Assembly: GCA_964444665.1 (NCBI GenBank)
Contig: CAYUIE010000005.1
Coordinates: forward strand, 62,001-126,000
Reading direction: 5' to 3'
DNA length: 64,000 nucleotides
Source of the DNA: CAYZTY01 sp964444665
GTDB taxonomy: Bacteria; Planctomycetota; Phycisphaerae; Sedimentisphaerales; CAYZTY01
Under the pieces are notes generated by a model. The model saw only the letters and a program-made list of their open reading frames with translations, made no database searches and was not told where the DNA came from. The position numbers and the translations under genes were made by a program. Below, piece by piece: positions 34,123 through 44,040 of the stretch. Positions within the stretch are counted from its first letter, which is position 1. Each line of letters starts with the position of its first letter.

Positions 34123-35091
34123 TTAGTGCCTGAGAAGTTTTTTCATCTTTTCAATAAAGGCCGGTGCGTCCTGTTGTTTTATAATAAGCGTTGGTACAAT
34201 CACCTGTCGATCGGGTGGTACATCCGAAATATCACCTTCGATAATCCCGGCCAGCATCTTCATTGACTGATATCCGAACTCGAACGGCTGCTGAACTACG
34301 GTCCCGTATATATGTCCGTCGCGGACACCGGCGAGTGTTTCCGAGTCCTCATCGAAGGTGACGATTTTGATTTTTCCGAGCTTGCCGGCGTCTGAGACAG
34401 CATTGAGGATAGCCGGGCCGTTATAACTCCAAAGTCCCACGCAACAGGCAAGGTCGGGGTATTTTACCAGTGCGTCGGCGACGTTGGACTTGGCCTGGAC
34501 CTGGTCGGTATTATCTGTGCGCACATCGATTATCTCGACTTTCGAGCCTTCGAGGGCCTCCTCGATTCCCTCTATTCTTTCCTTAGCGTTCTGGACGTCT
34601 CTCTTGCCGACAAAGAGCATTATTTTTCCGCCTTTCGGCAGGACCTCTCTAATTAATTGACCGGCCTGTCGCCCGGCGGCGACGTTGTTGGTCCCGATGT
34701 AACAAAGGCGCTTACTGTCAGGTATGTCGCTGTCGCAGGTGATGACGGTTATCTGCCCGGCGAGATGGTCGATAAAAGGTTTCTGGTTTATGGGGTCTAT
34801 TGGTGAGATTGCGATTCCGCTGACGTTCCTTGCGAGTAGGTCGTCGATGATGCGTCTCTGCTCGGCGGGTGTGGCGTCGCTGGTCAGCCGGAAATCAATT
34901 TTATAATCAGGCAGCTCGGCCTGTGCCTTTTCGCATCCCCGCTGGGCAATTATCCAGAAGTCGGCGGTGTTGTTCGTTATGAAAGCGATTGTTTTGGTTT
35001 CGGCATCAGAGTCTTTTTTCGAACAACCAAGCAGTGCGAGAGATAAACATAAAATGCACGTCAAGATAGAGTCAATTGTTAGCTTTTTCAT
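34123..35091 (-). CDS. rbsB: Sugar-binding lipoprotein of the ABC importer
   Basis: The signal peptide (ILTCILCLSLALLGC) ends at a lipobox Cys near residue 23. The mature protein is a Peripla_BP_4-type binding protein: FITNNTADFWIIAQRGCEKA, ISPIDPINQKPFIDHL, YIGTNNVAAGRQAGQLIREV and GTVVQQPFEFGYQSMKML. It would capture a sugar in the periplasm and hand it to the permease. The gene is first in the operon, with AAGGGCG before its ATG. Substrate is unknown. Confidence 0.9.
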   Translation of the reverse strand: MKKLTIDSILTCILCLSLALLGCSKKDSDAETKTIAFITNNTADFWIIAQRGCEKAQAELPDYKIDFRLTSDATPAEQRRIIDDLLARNVSGIAISPIDPINQKPFIDHLAGQITVITCDSDIPDSKRLCYIGTNNVAAGRQAGQLIREVLPKGGKIMLFVGKRDVQNAKERIEGIEEALEGSKVEIIDVRTDNTDQVQAKSNVADALVKYPDLACCVGLWSYNGPAILNAVSDAGKLGKIKIVTFDEDSETLAGVRDGHIYGTVVQQPFEFGYQSMKMLAGIIEGDISDVPPDRQVIVPTLIIKQQDAPAFIEKMKKLLRH

Positions 35092-35157
35092 TTCAGCGCC
35101 CTTTCGTAAAAAGAAGCTACGGTAATAAAATCAGGCAAAAAACGCTTACAAGCACCT

Positions 35158-35185
35158 ATTATAGTCATTTTGTTCTGCCCGACAA
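35158..35185 (-). promoter_or_regulatory. Sigma70-like promoter of the sugar ABC operon
   Basis: On the minus strand TTGTCG and TATAAT are separated by 16 bases, about 70 bases before the binding-protein start. The element points into the operon. The -35 box is a partial match. Confidence 0.45.
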
Positions 35186-35292
35186 GACCTTAAAGTACTG
35201 AGCCTTTAATGACCAGCGACGCTCGATGTCTGAAACCGGTGCAGACACCGGGAAATGAAAATTTTAGCTGTTCGGATGTGATGATTTGTTTT

Positions 35293-35351
35293 GTCGTTGC
35301 GAGGAGCGAAGCGACAATCACCAGTTACCAATAACCAGTTACCAATAACCA
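35293..35351. repeat. Dispersed repeat and two tandem 14-base units
   Basis: GTCGTTGCGAGGAGCGAAGC GAC has complementary ends and belongs to a widespread TTGCGAGG type, with a relative near 59630. It is followed by two perfect copies of CCAGTTACCAATAA (35321 and 35335). Similar AATTACCAATAACC sequence occurs near 62900. No gene is affected. Confidence 0.6.
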
Positions 35352-35382
35352 ACATTACTTCAGCACGCAGGCAGGATTTGTT

Positions 35383-36759
35383 TTAATGCCCGACCGGCTC
35401 TCCGAGGTAATCCTGAATCTCTTTCAGCCTGTCATCAAGAAGCTCTTGTTGCTTCGCCTCCACGTTCAGCCTCAGTAAAGGCTCGGTATTACTCGGCCGG
35501 CAATTAAACCACCAGTCCTTAAATTGCACCGTCACGCCGTCTAAATCATCGTAATCACCTTCACCATACTGCCGTGCCAACTCCTGCATTGCTGCTTGTT
35601 TGTCTTCCACCTTGAAATTTATCTCGCCGCTCGCATAATATCGTCGAAGTGGTTTAATCAGCTCGCTTATCGGCATCTCTGTCTCGCTTAGAATGTTTAA
35701 TATATGCACCAAGGTTATCACCGCCGAATCCGCATAAAAGTTATCTCGGTAATAGAAATGCCCCGAAAGCTCACCACCGAACACTGCATGCGTATCGCGC
35801 AAGGTCTTCTTCATAAACGCGTGCCCCACACGCTCCCGTCTCGGCGTCCCGCCGTATTTCAAAACCTCTTCCCTCACAACCCAGCTGCTCCGCAGGTCAT
35901 AAATAATTGTCGAGCCCGGCTCTTGTCTCAAAAAATACGGAACCATCAGCGCCGTAATCAAATCACAGGAAATAGTCTCTCCTTTCTCATCCACCATCAT
36001 CATCCTGTCGGCATCTCCATCAAAACAGATGCCGACATCGGCTTTCGAAGTTACAATCTTAGCCTTCAATTCTGCAAGATTCTCTTCAATTAACGGATTA
36101 GGCTCGTGCTTAAACCTGCCTTTATGCTCGAAATTTAGCCTTATTATTTTCATCGGCAACTCACCGAAAATCTCAGGAACTACCTTGCCCGCCATCCCAT
36201 TCGAAGCGTCAATAACTATTTTCAACGGCCTTATTTTCGAATTGAGAAACTTTAGCACATGCCTCTTGTAATCTTCAGTTAAGTCACGCTGCTCGACCTT
36301 CCCGCTGCATATCCCTTTGGTATGTTTAAGAGCCATCGCGATATGTTGTATGTCTTTAAGTCCCGTCTCGGCCCCGATCGGCCTGGCTTCCATCCCCGAT
36401 ATTTTGAAGCCGTTATATTTTGCAGGATTATGTGAAGCCGTAACCTGCACACCTCCGCACGCACCCAGATGATTAATCGCAAAGTACATCTGTGGCGTAT
36501 CTATCAGACCTATGTCAATAACATTCGCACCGGAAGCTGTTATCCCTTCTGCAAGTGCATCGGCAAGTGCCTCGCTGTGTGTCCGCATATCTCGTCCGAC
36601 GCAAATTGAATGCGCTTTGGCCTGGCCTCGCTCGAAACCCCGAAGCAAGGAACGTAAAAACTGGGCCGTACCATGCCCAATCTTCCACGCGTCTTCCTCG
36701 TCTAATTGCTCAGGATAAACTCCACGAATGTCGTACGCCTTGAAAATCAACGGGTCCAT
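35383..36759 (-). CDS. Phosphomannomutase/phosphoglucomutase
   Basis: The enzyme interconverts hexose 6- and 1-phosphates and supplies GDP-mannose or UDP-glucose pathways. All four alpha-D-phosphohexomutase motifs are seen: IFKAYDIRGVYP at the N-terminus, phosphoserine loop VTASHNPAKYNG, metal loop DGDADRMMMVDE, sugar loop GELSGHFYYRDN and phosphate loop RPSNTEPLLRL. The start at 36759 is preferred because AGGAG lies eight bases before it and the family begins near FKAYDIRG; the longer in-frame start would add 16 residues. It borders a glycan cluster and likely feeds it. Confidence 0.93.
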   Translation of the reverse strand: MDPLIFKAYDIRGVYPEQLDEEDAWKIGHGTAQFLRSLLRGFERGQAKAHSICVGRDMRTHSEALADALAEGITASGANVIDIGLIDTPQMYFAINHLGACGGVQVTASHNPAKYNGFKISGMEARPIGAETGLKDIQHIAMALKHTKGICSGKVEQRDLTEDYKRHVLKFLNSKIRPLKIVIDASNGMAGKVVPEIFGELPMKIIRLNFEHKGRFKHEPNPLIEENLAELKAKIVTSKADVGICFDGDADRMMMVDEKGETISCDLITALMVPYFLRQEPGSTIIYDLRSSWVVREEVLKYGGTPRRERVGHAFMKKTLRDTHAVFGGELSGHFYYRDNFYADSAVITLVHILNILSETEMPISELIKPLRRYYASGEINFKVEDKQAAMQELARQYGEGDYDDLDGVTVQFKDWWFNCRPSNTEPLLRLNVEAKQQELLDDRLKEIQDYLGEPVGH

Positions 36760-36886
36760 ATCAGACACTCCTAAGACGCCAGCCTTGATACCGTCGCCTA
36801 CAGGCAATCTTTCTTCTCTTCCTTTTATATCAGCTTAAACTTCCAAATCCTATATGTCAATAAACAACAAAAATCGTATCTGACTT

Positions 36887-38377
36887 TCACTTCTTTAGTT
36901 TATATATAACAATTTTTTTGTTGCTCTTCTCAAATTTCCTTGTAAAGACCTCTAAGTCATTTGCGTCAACCGAATCCCTGAAATCGGGGCATATCTTGTC
37001 AATATCCTTGTCTGTAATTATAAAATCTGCCTTTCTCTGCCTTGCATTATTTATAACTTCCGCATAAGTTTTATCTTCTAACTTATACCACTTTGCTCCC
37101 GCATAGAATGTTTCTTGAGGAGCCGGTGCTACTATAATATATTCTCCCTGTTCTACATTTTCTTTTAACCAATAGCCGGCTTCTCTTTGAATGGCCCGAT
37201 GTCCCCGGATTGGCCTTAGCCCACGCGGCAGGCATATAGCCATAACCACAATTAAAATTATTGCAGAAAAACGGCTTATCTCGCTTCCGCCCATCGAAAA
37301 AGTTTTATCTTTAAATCTCTCTTGCAGGCGGTAATCAATTTCCCAAAATCCCGCTCCCGCCCAGCACAATGCCACAGGTACAATGGCGTAAAAATATCTC
37401 TCCGTTATTCCTGCAAAGGTCACTAATATCGTTATTCTTAACAGAATAAACGACAGAATATAAGCCTCCCCAATTCTAAAACCTCTAAATCTCTTTCGTT
37501 TTATTACACCAAAAAAAAGAAACAACAAAAAAACAGGATGATATGCCTTAGTCAGGAAAAACGGGATTGAAGGCACGTTTGTAGTTACTTTATACCTTAA
37601 ATATGAACCCACTTTTTGAATGTTAGTACGATCATCATCGGTGGATTTGAAAATTACACTCGCAGACTGTTCAAAGCGAGGGGATACTTGCAACTTTCCT
37701 GTCTCCTGATAAACAAAAAGGAAGTAGAAAAGAAAAGCGGTTATGAATGCGACCAGACAAAAGAAGCTGCTCATAAGCTTCCAACAAATCTCAGTCTTTA
37801 TTTGAGAAAGATTCACCAACCAAACCCATCCTAACACCAAGAAGATTAAGGTAATCCCTTCGGCTCGCGTTAAACTGGCTAAGAACAATAAAAGACCGAC
37901 AACCGAAAAATATAAACTATTTCTTTTTTGAATAGCTATCCAGCAAAGAGAGATGATAGATGTTAAGATGAAGAAGTAAAGCGCCTCTGTCAAAACCTCC
38001 CCGGAAGCCTGAGAAAGGTAAGGATGTACAATGAAAAATAGCACAGTCGCCAGGGCTGTTTTCTTATCAAAAACGCTTTTAACCAAAAAAAACAAAGGAA
38101 ATACCGTCAGTGAACTGGAAAGGCAGGAAATTATCCTGCCGGAAAATTCGATATCCCGAAAAATATATGAAGCTACTGCAGTTAATGCTGGAAAAAGGGG
38201 CGGCAAAATGGAACTAATTACCTCGTGGAAGTTCCCATTGGCAATCTCTTTAGCAAACCACCCATAAATACATCCATCAGTGGCAATGCCACGGGCCGTC
38301 AATACCAAAAACACCCTCGAAGCGAGGGTGATAAAAAACATAATTAATATCTCTTTATTCCCGCGAAGTAGCTTCAT
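36887..38377 (-). CDS. ArnT/GT39-type membrane glycosyltransferase
   Basis: The protein has about 10-12 transmembrane helices, with the GT39-type N-terminal pattern (LTARGIATDGCIYGWFAKEI, where acidic residues are expected in the first loop). A soluble C-terminal domain of about 100 residues includes IIVAPAPQETFYAGAKWYKL and ADFIITDKDIDKI. Such enzymes transfer sugars from polyprenyl phosphate donors in the periplasm. It overlaps the DUF2304 gene by four bases. A second enzyme of this type is encoded nearby. Confidence 0.85.
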   Translation of the reverse strand: MKLLRGNKEILIMFFITLASRVFLVLTARGIATDGCIYGWFAKEIANGNFHEVISSILPPLFPALTAVASYIFRDIEFSGRIISCLSSSLTVFPLFFLVKSVFDKKTALATVLFFIVHPYLSQASGEVLTEALYFFILTSIISLCWIAIQKRNSLYFSVVGLLLFLASLTRAEGITLIFLVLGWVWLVNLSQIKTEICWKLMSSFFCLVAFITAFLFYFLFVYQETGKLQVSPRFEQSASVIFKSTDDDRTNIQKVGSYLRYKVTTNVPSIPFFLTKAYHPVFLLFLFFGVIKRKRFRGFRIGEAYILSFILLRITILVTFAGITERYFYAIVPVALCWAGAGFWEIDYRLQERFKDKTFSMGGSEISRFSAIILIVVMAICLPRGLRPIRGHRAIQREAGYWLKENVEQGEYIIVAPAPQETFYAGAKWYKLEDKTYAEVINNARQRKADFIITDKDIDKICPDFRDSVDANDLEVFTRKFEKSNKKIVIYKLKK

Positions 38378-38745
38378 CCTCTTTCATCGATTAGTGCACT
38401 AAGCTGCTTATTTAATTCCTTAAACCTAAAATCCAAAATGCTCAATTCCTGTGTTAGTTCATTATTTTTCTCTGAGAGCTTTGAAATAACAGTCGAAAAA
38501 TGTAATACTATCAATAATAGGAACAGAAAAGAGATAACAAGCATGGCCGTCAAATAATACATTCCCATCATCCTGGAAATAACACCTAACAGCCTGGGAA
38601 ATATACTGAATATCAGGATGACTACACCGCTCAAAAGCCACAACAACGCGTATTTCTCCTTAAGCTGGCCTCTTCTAATTAGTTCGAAAACAATCACTAA
38701 TAGTAAAACGCTCGTTGCTCCTGTTATCAGCTGTATCTTCAGCAT
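38374..38745 (-). CDS. DUF2304 membrane protein
   Basis: The 123-residue protein has three membrane segments (about residues 3-22, 33-52 and 62-88) and a C-terminal coiled coil (VISKLSEKNNELTQELSILD), as in DUF2304. These proteins accompany GT2 polyprenyl-phosphate sugar synthases and may anchor them. The gene starts 71 bases inside the end of the preceding GT2 gene in another frame, a larger overlap than usual. Confidence 0.82.
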   Translation of the reverse strand: MLKIQLITGATSVLLLVIVFELIRRGQLKEKYALLWLLSGVVILIFSIFPRLLGVISRMMGMYYLTAMLVISFLFLLLIVLHFSTVISKLSEKNNELTQELSILDFRFKELNKQLSALIDERG

Positions 38746-39484
38746 TTCCTTTAACCTCCTGGGTAAATTCTTTTTTATAAGTTACCTCTTTACACATATC
38801 GATAAATATCGCTAACAAAACTTTGACCATATAATAAACCGACTCCCACCCGTTAATGGAAGAATTTCCACCTTTGCGCGAACTCATATTCACGGATATT
38901 TCTTTTATCGTAAATCCTTGCCTGTGCAGAAGTACTAATGCCTCAGGCTCCGGATAATCACTCGGATAGAATGTTGAAAAGCTTTTTATAACACCCTTAG
39001 TTACCGCCCTGAAGCCGGATGTGGGGTCGGTGAGTCTTTGTCCTACGATTACTGATATTATCCTGGAAAATATTAATATCCCCAACCTTCGAAACACAAA
39101 AGACCTGTACCTTTTTTTTCTGAGATACCTCGAGCCCAAAACCATATCAACTCCGTCGCTTACCAGAGTATCGATAAGCTTCTTAATCTGTGCAGGGTGG
39201 TGCTGACCGTCGGCATCACATTGGACAGCTACATCATATCCCATTTTATCGGCAAATTTATAACCAGTTTGCATCGCCGCACCGATTCCTAAATTATAAG
39301 GCAAATTCAATACTATGGCTTCTTTGTGTTTGGAAATTGCTGAAGTAGAATCAGTTGAACCATCGTTTACCACCAATATGTCGGCGAAGGGAAAACTTTG
39401 CCGAGTCTTCTCAATTACCCTTCCAATAGTCTCTGCTTCATTATAAGCGGGGATAATAATCAATACTCGCTTATCTGTTTTCAT
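38675..39484 (-). CDS. GT2 glycosyltransferase, DPM1/polyprenyl-phosphate type
   Basis: GT-A family features are clear: VLIIIPAYNEAETIGRVIE, LVVNDGSTDSTSA and the metal-binding CDADGQHHP. SGFRAVTKGVIKSF and the acceptor loop VNMSSRKGGNSSING follow. No C-terminal transmembrane region is present, so the DUF2304 partner may supply membrane association. It likely makes polyprenyl-phosphate sugar for the GT39-type enzymes. It overlaps the next GT2 gene by four bases. Confidence 0.9.
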   Translation of the reverse strand: MKTDKRVLIIIPAYNEAETIGRVIEKTRQSFPFADILVVNDGSTDSTSAISKHKEAIVLNLPYNLGIGAAMQTGYKFADKMGYDVAVQCDADGQHHPAQIKKLIDTLVSDGVDMVLGSRYLRKKRYRSFVFRRLGILIFSRIISVIVGQRLTDPTSGFRAVTKGVIKSFSTFYPSDYPEPEALVLLHRQGFTIKEISVNMSSRKGGNSSINGWESVYYMVKVLLAIFIDMCKEVTYKKEFTQEVKGNAEDTADNRSNERFTISDCFRTN

Positions 39485-40452
39485 TTCTTAATGCGCCCTA
39501 AGACAAAAAAACTCCAAACTCCTTTCACCATACCAAATCCTCTGGCAAACACCCTCAAAAATAATACTGGTAAAAGATAAAGGTATAAATATCGCTTATT
39601 TCTTATTACTACCTTCCATGTAACGGGAATCTGCAATATTAATAGCAACACGGCCAATAAGAAGGCAACATAAAATAAAGGTTTGTAGAAAAAACAAGCA
39701 ACTAAAACACCTATAAAACCAATCGCCAACGGGGGTTGTACAAAATCTAATATCCCGGCATAATTATCACCTTTCACCATCTCGGGGTGAAGCAAGTAAA
39801 GCTTCATCCTCCAATAACCGTGGCGATACTGCTCCCTTAAGTACTTAAGAAGATTTGTCTGATGATAATGGGCCACTTTTATATCCGCATCGAATATTAG
39901 TTTGTATCCTGTTTTTTTTATCCTGTATGATAAATCATTGTCTTCACCGCTGGCGTGCTTAAAAGATGGATTAAACCCCCCAACTTCCTCCAAAACTCTC
40001 CTCCTGTAGGATACGTTAAAAGACCCAAGATAGTCGGCCTCGGCAGGTATATTGAGATGTCTTTGAATTATCTCTTCGTGAATGCATTCCGCCAATAAAA
40101 ATCCTTTATTTGCAATATCGTACGACCCCCCAACACCTCCCACATCGTCCGAAATGTACTTGCTTACTATCTTTCTTATCCAGTCTTTCTCTGGAACACA
40201 GTCGGAGTCGGTAAAACAAATAATGTCTCCTGACGCGATAGACCATCCACTGTTTCTTGCTTTTGCAGGCCCTGCGTTCTCTTGATAAACATACTTGATA
40301 GGGTATTTTTTCACTACATCTGCTGTGGAGTCGGTTGAGCCGTCATCAACAACGATTACCTCGGTTCTAACTGATTGATTCAAACAGGCCTTAATAAGAC
40401 TTGTGATTGTATCTTCTGCATTATATGCCGGTATTACGACTGAACTTTCCAT
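39481..40452 (-). CDS. GT2 glycosyltransferase with C-terminal membrane helices
   Basis: The N-terminal GT-A domain has SSVVIPAYNAEDTITSLI, VVDDGSTDSTADVV, ARNSGWSIASGDIICFTDSD split by the metal-binding TDSDCVPEKDW, and GEDNDLSYRIKKTG. Two to three membrane helices follow (about residues 225-275). It would extend a lipid-linked glycan at the cytoplasmic face. It overlaps the neighbouring GT39-type gene by 19 bases. Confidence 0.9.
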   Translation of the reverse strand: MESSVVIPAYNAEDTITSLIKACLNQSVRTEVIVVDDGSTDSTADVVKKYPIKYVYQENAGPAKARNSGWSIASGDIICFTDSDCVPEKDWIRKIVSKYISDDVGGVGGSYDIANKGFLLAECIHEEIIQRHLNIPAEADYLGSFNVSYRRRVLEEVGGFNPSFKHASGEDNDLSYRIKKTGYKLIFDADIKVAHYHQTNLLKYLREQYRHGYWRMKLYLLHPEMVKGDNYAGILDFVQPPLAIGFIGVLVACFFYKPLFYVAFLLAVLLLILQIPVTWKVVIRNKRYLYLYLLPVLFLRVFARGFGMVKGVWSFFVLGRIKK

Positions 40453-41972
40453 ATAGAAACATCCCTGTTCTCAAAAACCTTTTTCAAAAAGGATATGGAA
40501 GGTAATCTATCAACAAAAGAACTAGGCCAGCCCCCGAAATGTCTTATGCCTGAATCATCGTAAATGCGTTTCTTCTGGATGAAAATATGGCCTATTTCAT
40601 ATTTTTCTAATATGGCCTTTTTCTCCGATTCATCATCGCCCCACAAAAAGTGCGAAGAATCTGCTTTGTCGACAAAATGAAAGGCCGCCAGCCATATCGA
40701 AGGTGAGTTAGTATAATAAAAAAGGCTGAATTCCTCGGGACTTAATACCTTCGATTCAGCACAAGCCTCCTTTTTGATATAATCAAAAGCCAACCTCTCA
40801 TCCACAGATAGTTTTCTCTGTGTAAAAACAAAAGCAAGCATACCAAAAAATTGGACTGCGCACAGGACGAAGATAAGATACTTTAATATTTTATTTTTCA
40901 ACAGGATAAATGCCTTAGACACTAAAACAGCCACTAAGGGAAATATAGGAGATAAAAGCCTCATCGCCAGCCATCCCTTAAATGCAATGAAAAACAAAAA
41001 TAAATAAAGAAAAAAAGGTATAAGCAAAATTGTCTCTTTCCGGGACAAAAGCTTTTTAATATTAACTAAATAAAATAGCCCCAGGCAGAACATGGGTATT
41101 CCCATATACTTTAAAATGTTGGAAATATTAGTTATATTACCCGGAACATAATTTGTGAATTCAGGTGCCCCCTTTGTATTAGAAACCTCCATCATTGTTG
41201 AAAGAGAAACAACGGCCCCCTTTACGGTGTCGCCCATAACGCTAAAGACCTGCCCTTTGTCATTTTCGTAAAATATCCCACGGAAATGGTTGTATCTAAA
41301 TACAAAGTCGGAAAGGGTAATGACCAAAACAACACTTAGAAATAGAAAGACTTTCCTTATGCGGCCGGATAGATATGTAGGAACATTCTTCGAAAATAAC
41401 AAATAAAACAAAACAGCAGGGAATAAGAGATAAATATTTCTTTTTAGTAAAAATGCTAATCCCATCACAACAGCCGCCCAGAACACCCTTTTCTTCAAGA
41501 GCAGCAAAAGACACAGTGGTACAAACATGGCAATCGGAACTTCCTGATAAAGCAACACACTAAAAGAAACAATCAGAGGTGTCGTAGAGACAATAATAGC
41601 TGCATACCAGCCGGCAGTTTCCCCATACATTTCTTTGGCTAACAGATAGGTAAAAAAACCTAAAAAAAAGTAAAATAACACCTGGTAAAACTGTGCCACA
41701 TTTTCAGAAATATGCCCCGTTACTCTCCAGAGCACCTGTAAACCGTAGTGCCATAATGGAGTATCTACATACCGGCGTTGATAGCCATATTCTTCCAGGT
41801 CATTGACGTGCTTTAAATATACCGGCCGATGTCCTAACTCAAACCAGTCTTTTGCAAAGAAAAAATGGTAGGTCTCATCACTGTATCGTAAATCTGTAGC
41901 TAATCCGACAATAAAAACAAAAGTTCCCAGCAGCAGCATTAACAACAGCACTCTTTTCATAGGATTCAACAC
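40434..41972 (-). CDS. Second ArnT/GT39-type membrane protein
   Basis: The 512-residue protein has about 10-12 transmembrane helices and an N-terminal region like the GT39 family (DLRYSDETYHFFFAKDWFEL, acidic residues in the first loop). A C-terminal soluble part contains KVLSPEEFSLFYYTNSPSIW. It may transfer a sugar from a polyprenyl donor. Start is GTG at 41972 behind AAGGTG; an ATG 12 bases downstream is an alternative. It follows the radical SAM gene closely. Confidence 0.8.
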   Translation of the reverse strand: MLNPMKRVLLLMLLLGTFVFIVGLATDLRYSDETYHFFFAKDWFELGHRPVYLKHVNDLEEYGYQRRYVDTPLWHYGLQVLWRVTGHISENVAQFYQVLFYFFLGFFTYLLAKEMYGETAGWYAAIIVSTTPLIVSFSVLLYQEVPIAMFVPLCLLLLLKKRVFWAAVVMGLAFLLKRNIYLLFPAVLFYLLFSKNVPTYLSGRIRKVFLFLSVVLVITLSDFVFRYNHFRGIFYENDKGQVFSVMGDTVKGAVVSLSTMMEVSNTKGAPEFTNYVPGNITNISNILKYMGIPMFCLGLFYLVNIKKLLSRKETILLIPFFLYLFLFFIAFKGWLAMRLLSPIFPLVAVLVSKAFILLKNKILKYLIFVLCAVQFFGMLAFVFTQRKLSVDERLAFDYIKKEACAESKVLSPEEFSLFYYTNSPSIWLAAFHFVDKADSSHFLWGDDESEKKAILEKYEIGHIFIQKKRIYDDSGIRHFGGWPSSFVDRLPSISFLKKVFENRDVSIWKVQS

Positions 41973-42018
41973 AACTGAGCACCTTGTCTGATTTCTTATT
42001 ATTTAAAAAACTTACAGG

Positions 42019-43284
42019 CTATAACTCCTCGTCCACTCCGTATCTCTTGGCCCGCTCGGAAAAATCGTAAGCCCGGCAGCCCGTACAAATCACGGGGACT
42101 TTGCAATCCTTTTTATTGACCGTCTCGCGAAAACGCCTATACCGCTCTGAATTCCAGATATCCGTGAACGAACTCTCAAACAGATTGCCGAAGCTGTGTT
42201 CCCTCAGAAAGGTCCGCTTATTGGACATTAGTGTATTACAACACGAAATTACATAACCTCCCATCATAACATAAGGCTCGAGCCACGCGTAACACTGCTC
42301 TATCGGCGGGTTCCTTTTGGGCTCGGTGTGACTGAAGAACACGTTGAATTTATACTTTCTTGCCTTTTCCATCGTGGCCTGAAGAATCTCCTCCGGAATA
42401 TTGTGGACACTTAAGTGCTTTGTCTCCGGAAACTCCAGGTTCCCAACAAAATCTATTCTTGAGCCGTCGCCGAATATCTTCCTGTCGCCAAAAGAAGCAA
42501 CTAAATCAATATATTTGGCCATTTCATGAACATTTAACGTCAACACAATAAATCGAAAGCTAATTTCAGGCACTCTCGCTTTCATCTTTTCCTTCAACTC
42601 AATAAACTTTCTTACATTTGAAATCACACGCTCGAAATCGCTTCCGATTCTAATTTGATTGTAAGTCTCTTTGGTAGCTCCATCTATCGAAATATATATG
42701 CCCTCTACACCAAGGTCTATTAGTTTCTTCATTTCGTCCTCGTTGGGGTCATAAAAATGGTCGACCATATATAAGGATGCGCGTTTTTTGGTCTTCGTGT
42801 ACTCGACCATTTTTAGAAAATCTTTATTTATAAATGAAGCACCTTCACCGGTCAGGTGTGCCCATTTGAGCCCGGGAAACTGGTCGATCATATACTTAAA
42901 TTCTTCGAATGACGTAAATCTCTTTTCCTGGTCCTTCCAGTATGTGTGTTCGCACATAATACACTTGTAAGGACAAATTGTAGTGTGTTCTATTTCTATA
43001 TATTTTGGAAAAGGCGCCAGCTTGGGGAATTTCCTGACTATAGGACCAAAGAAAAAATAAAATCCCGCGCCAGCCCCTTCCCCCACGGGAACAAAAAATT
43101 TGGTATAGAAAAAACTATAAGCTGCTCGTATTCCTTTCTTCCTTAAAATATAAAAGAAATCCTTCCTATAACCCCAGCCCATCCGGAACATCATCCTTAC
43201 TAAATACGTCCCTCCAAAAAGTAATGTAGTTGTGAAAACTCCTCCCGGTATAAATCTTAGCCATCCCTTCTTTTCTTTAGCCAT
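42019..43284 (-). CDS. Radical SAM/SPASM protein in the glycan cluster
   Basis: The radical SAM motif is CPYKCIMCEHTYWKD; the core includes HLTGEGASFINKDFLKMVE and EGIYISIDGATKETYNQIRI. The C-terminal SPASM-type region has Cys residues in CCNTLMSNKRTFLREH and VICTGCRAYDF. An N-terminal hydrophobic segment (about residues 13-35) may associate with the membrane. The substrate is unknown; the glycan context suggests modification of a sugar or a carrier. The ATG at 43284 is used because GGGAGAG lies upstream; TTG just before it is an alternative. Confidence 0.87.
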   Translation of the reverse strand: MAKEKKGWLRFIPGGVFTTTLLFGGTYLVRMMFRMGWGYRKDFFYILRKKGIRAAYSFFYTKFFVPVGEGAGAGFYFFFGPIVRKFPKLAPFPKYIEIEHTTICPYKCIMCEHTYWKDQEKRFTSFEEFKYMIDQFPGLKWAHLTGEGASFINKDFLKMVEYTKTKKRASLYMVDHFYDPNEDEMKKLIDLGVEGIYISIDGATKETYNQIRIGSDFERVISNVRKFIELKEKMKARVPEISFRFIVLTLNVHEMAKYIDLVASFGDRKIFGDGSRIDFVGNLEFPETKHLSVHNIPEEILQATMEKARKYKFNVFFSHTEPKRNPPIEQCYAWLEPYVMMGGYVISCCNTLMSNKRTFLREHSFGNLFESSFTDIWNSERYRRFRETVNKKDCKVPVICTGCRAYDFSERAKRYGVDEEL

Positions 43285-43299
43285 CAATCTCTCCCTGTG

Positions 43300-44025
43300 T
43301 TAAAAGTGAGCAAAATAAGACTGCGCCTTTTGAATTTCTTCTGGCACGTTCACATTCACATAATGTTCGCAAACCTCAAAAGACTCCACAACATTACCCT
43401 CATCGATAGCACACTGAATCAAATCCGGTAATTCTTTTTGTCTTCTTTTTTGGTTTATAGGTGTCTGGTCAATATAAGAAAGTATCTCGTTCCTGAAAAT
43501 ACAATTCCCCGTCCCCATAATATTGTTCATTGGCTTCGATGGTTTCTCTATAAGTCGATATATCCTGTTTGTATCAGCCTGGATAACTGAATAGGTTCTT
43601 TTTATTAAATCCGTATCTTCAACAAAAACCACGCCGCAAATACCGAAAAGCTTTCTTTTTTCAAAAGCTTTTACCATCTCCTGATGCTGCGGATTAACCA
43701 TAAGTTCATCACCAAGCATAAGCATAAAATCTTCTTTCCCAATCGTCTTTTTCGCACATTCAATTGCATGAACAAGTCCCATCTGTTCGGGCTGGATTAC
43801 GTATTTTATCGATTTATCATTGTATCTGTTCCCATAAGCATTGATAATCTCCTCCGCCTTATGCCCTACTACAATAACAACCTCGGATATACTGGTCCTT
43901 GAAGCGCATTCAAGACTGTATTCAATTAAAGGCTTGCCGTTTATGTTAATCATGCACTTATTTTTATCGTTGGAGATATCCCCAAGTCTTGCCCCCCTGC
44001 CTCCTGCTAATATCAGTGCCTTCAT
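43300..44025 (-). CDS. Sugar-phosphate nucleotidyltransferase
   Basis: The NTP_transferase signature is KALILAGGRGARLGDISNDK with KCMININGKPLIEYSLE. Later motifs are VIQPEQMGLVHAIECAKK, MLMLGDELMVNP and EKPSKPMNNIMGTGNCIF. It would activate a sugar 1-phosphate with an NTP for the glycan cluster. The length of 241 residues is typical of single-domain forms. It lies between the epimerase-like and radical SAM genes. Confidence 0.9.
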   Translation of the reverse strand: MKALILAGGRGARLGDISNDKNKCMININGKPLIEYSLECASRTSISEVVIVVGHKAEEIINAYGNRYNDKSIKYVIQPEQMGLVHAIECAKKTIGKEDFMLMLGDELMVNPQHQEMVKAFEKRKLFGICGVVFVEDTDLIKRTYSVIQADTNRIYRLIEKPSKPMNNIMGTGNCIFRNEILSYIDQTPINQKRRQKELPDLIQCAIDEGNVVESFEVCEHYVNVNVPEEIQKAQSYFAHF

Positions 44026-44040
44026 TGAAAAAACTATCCC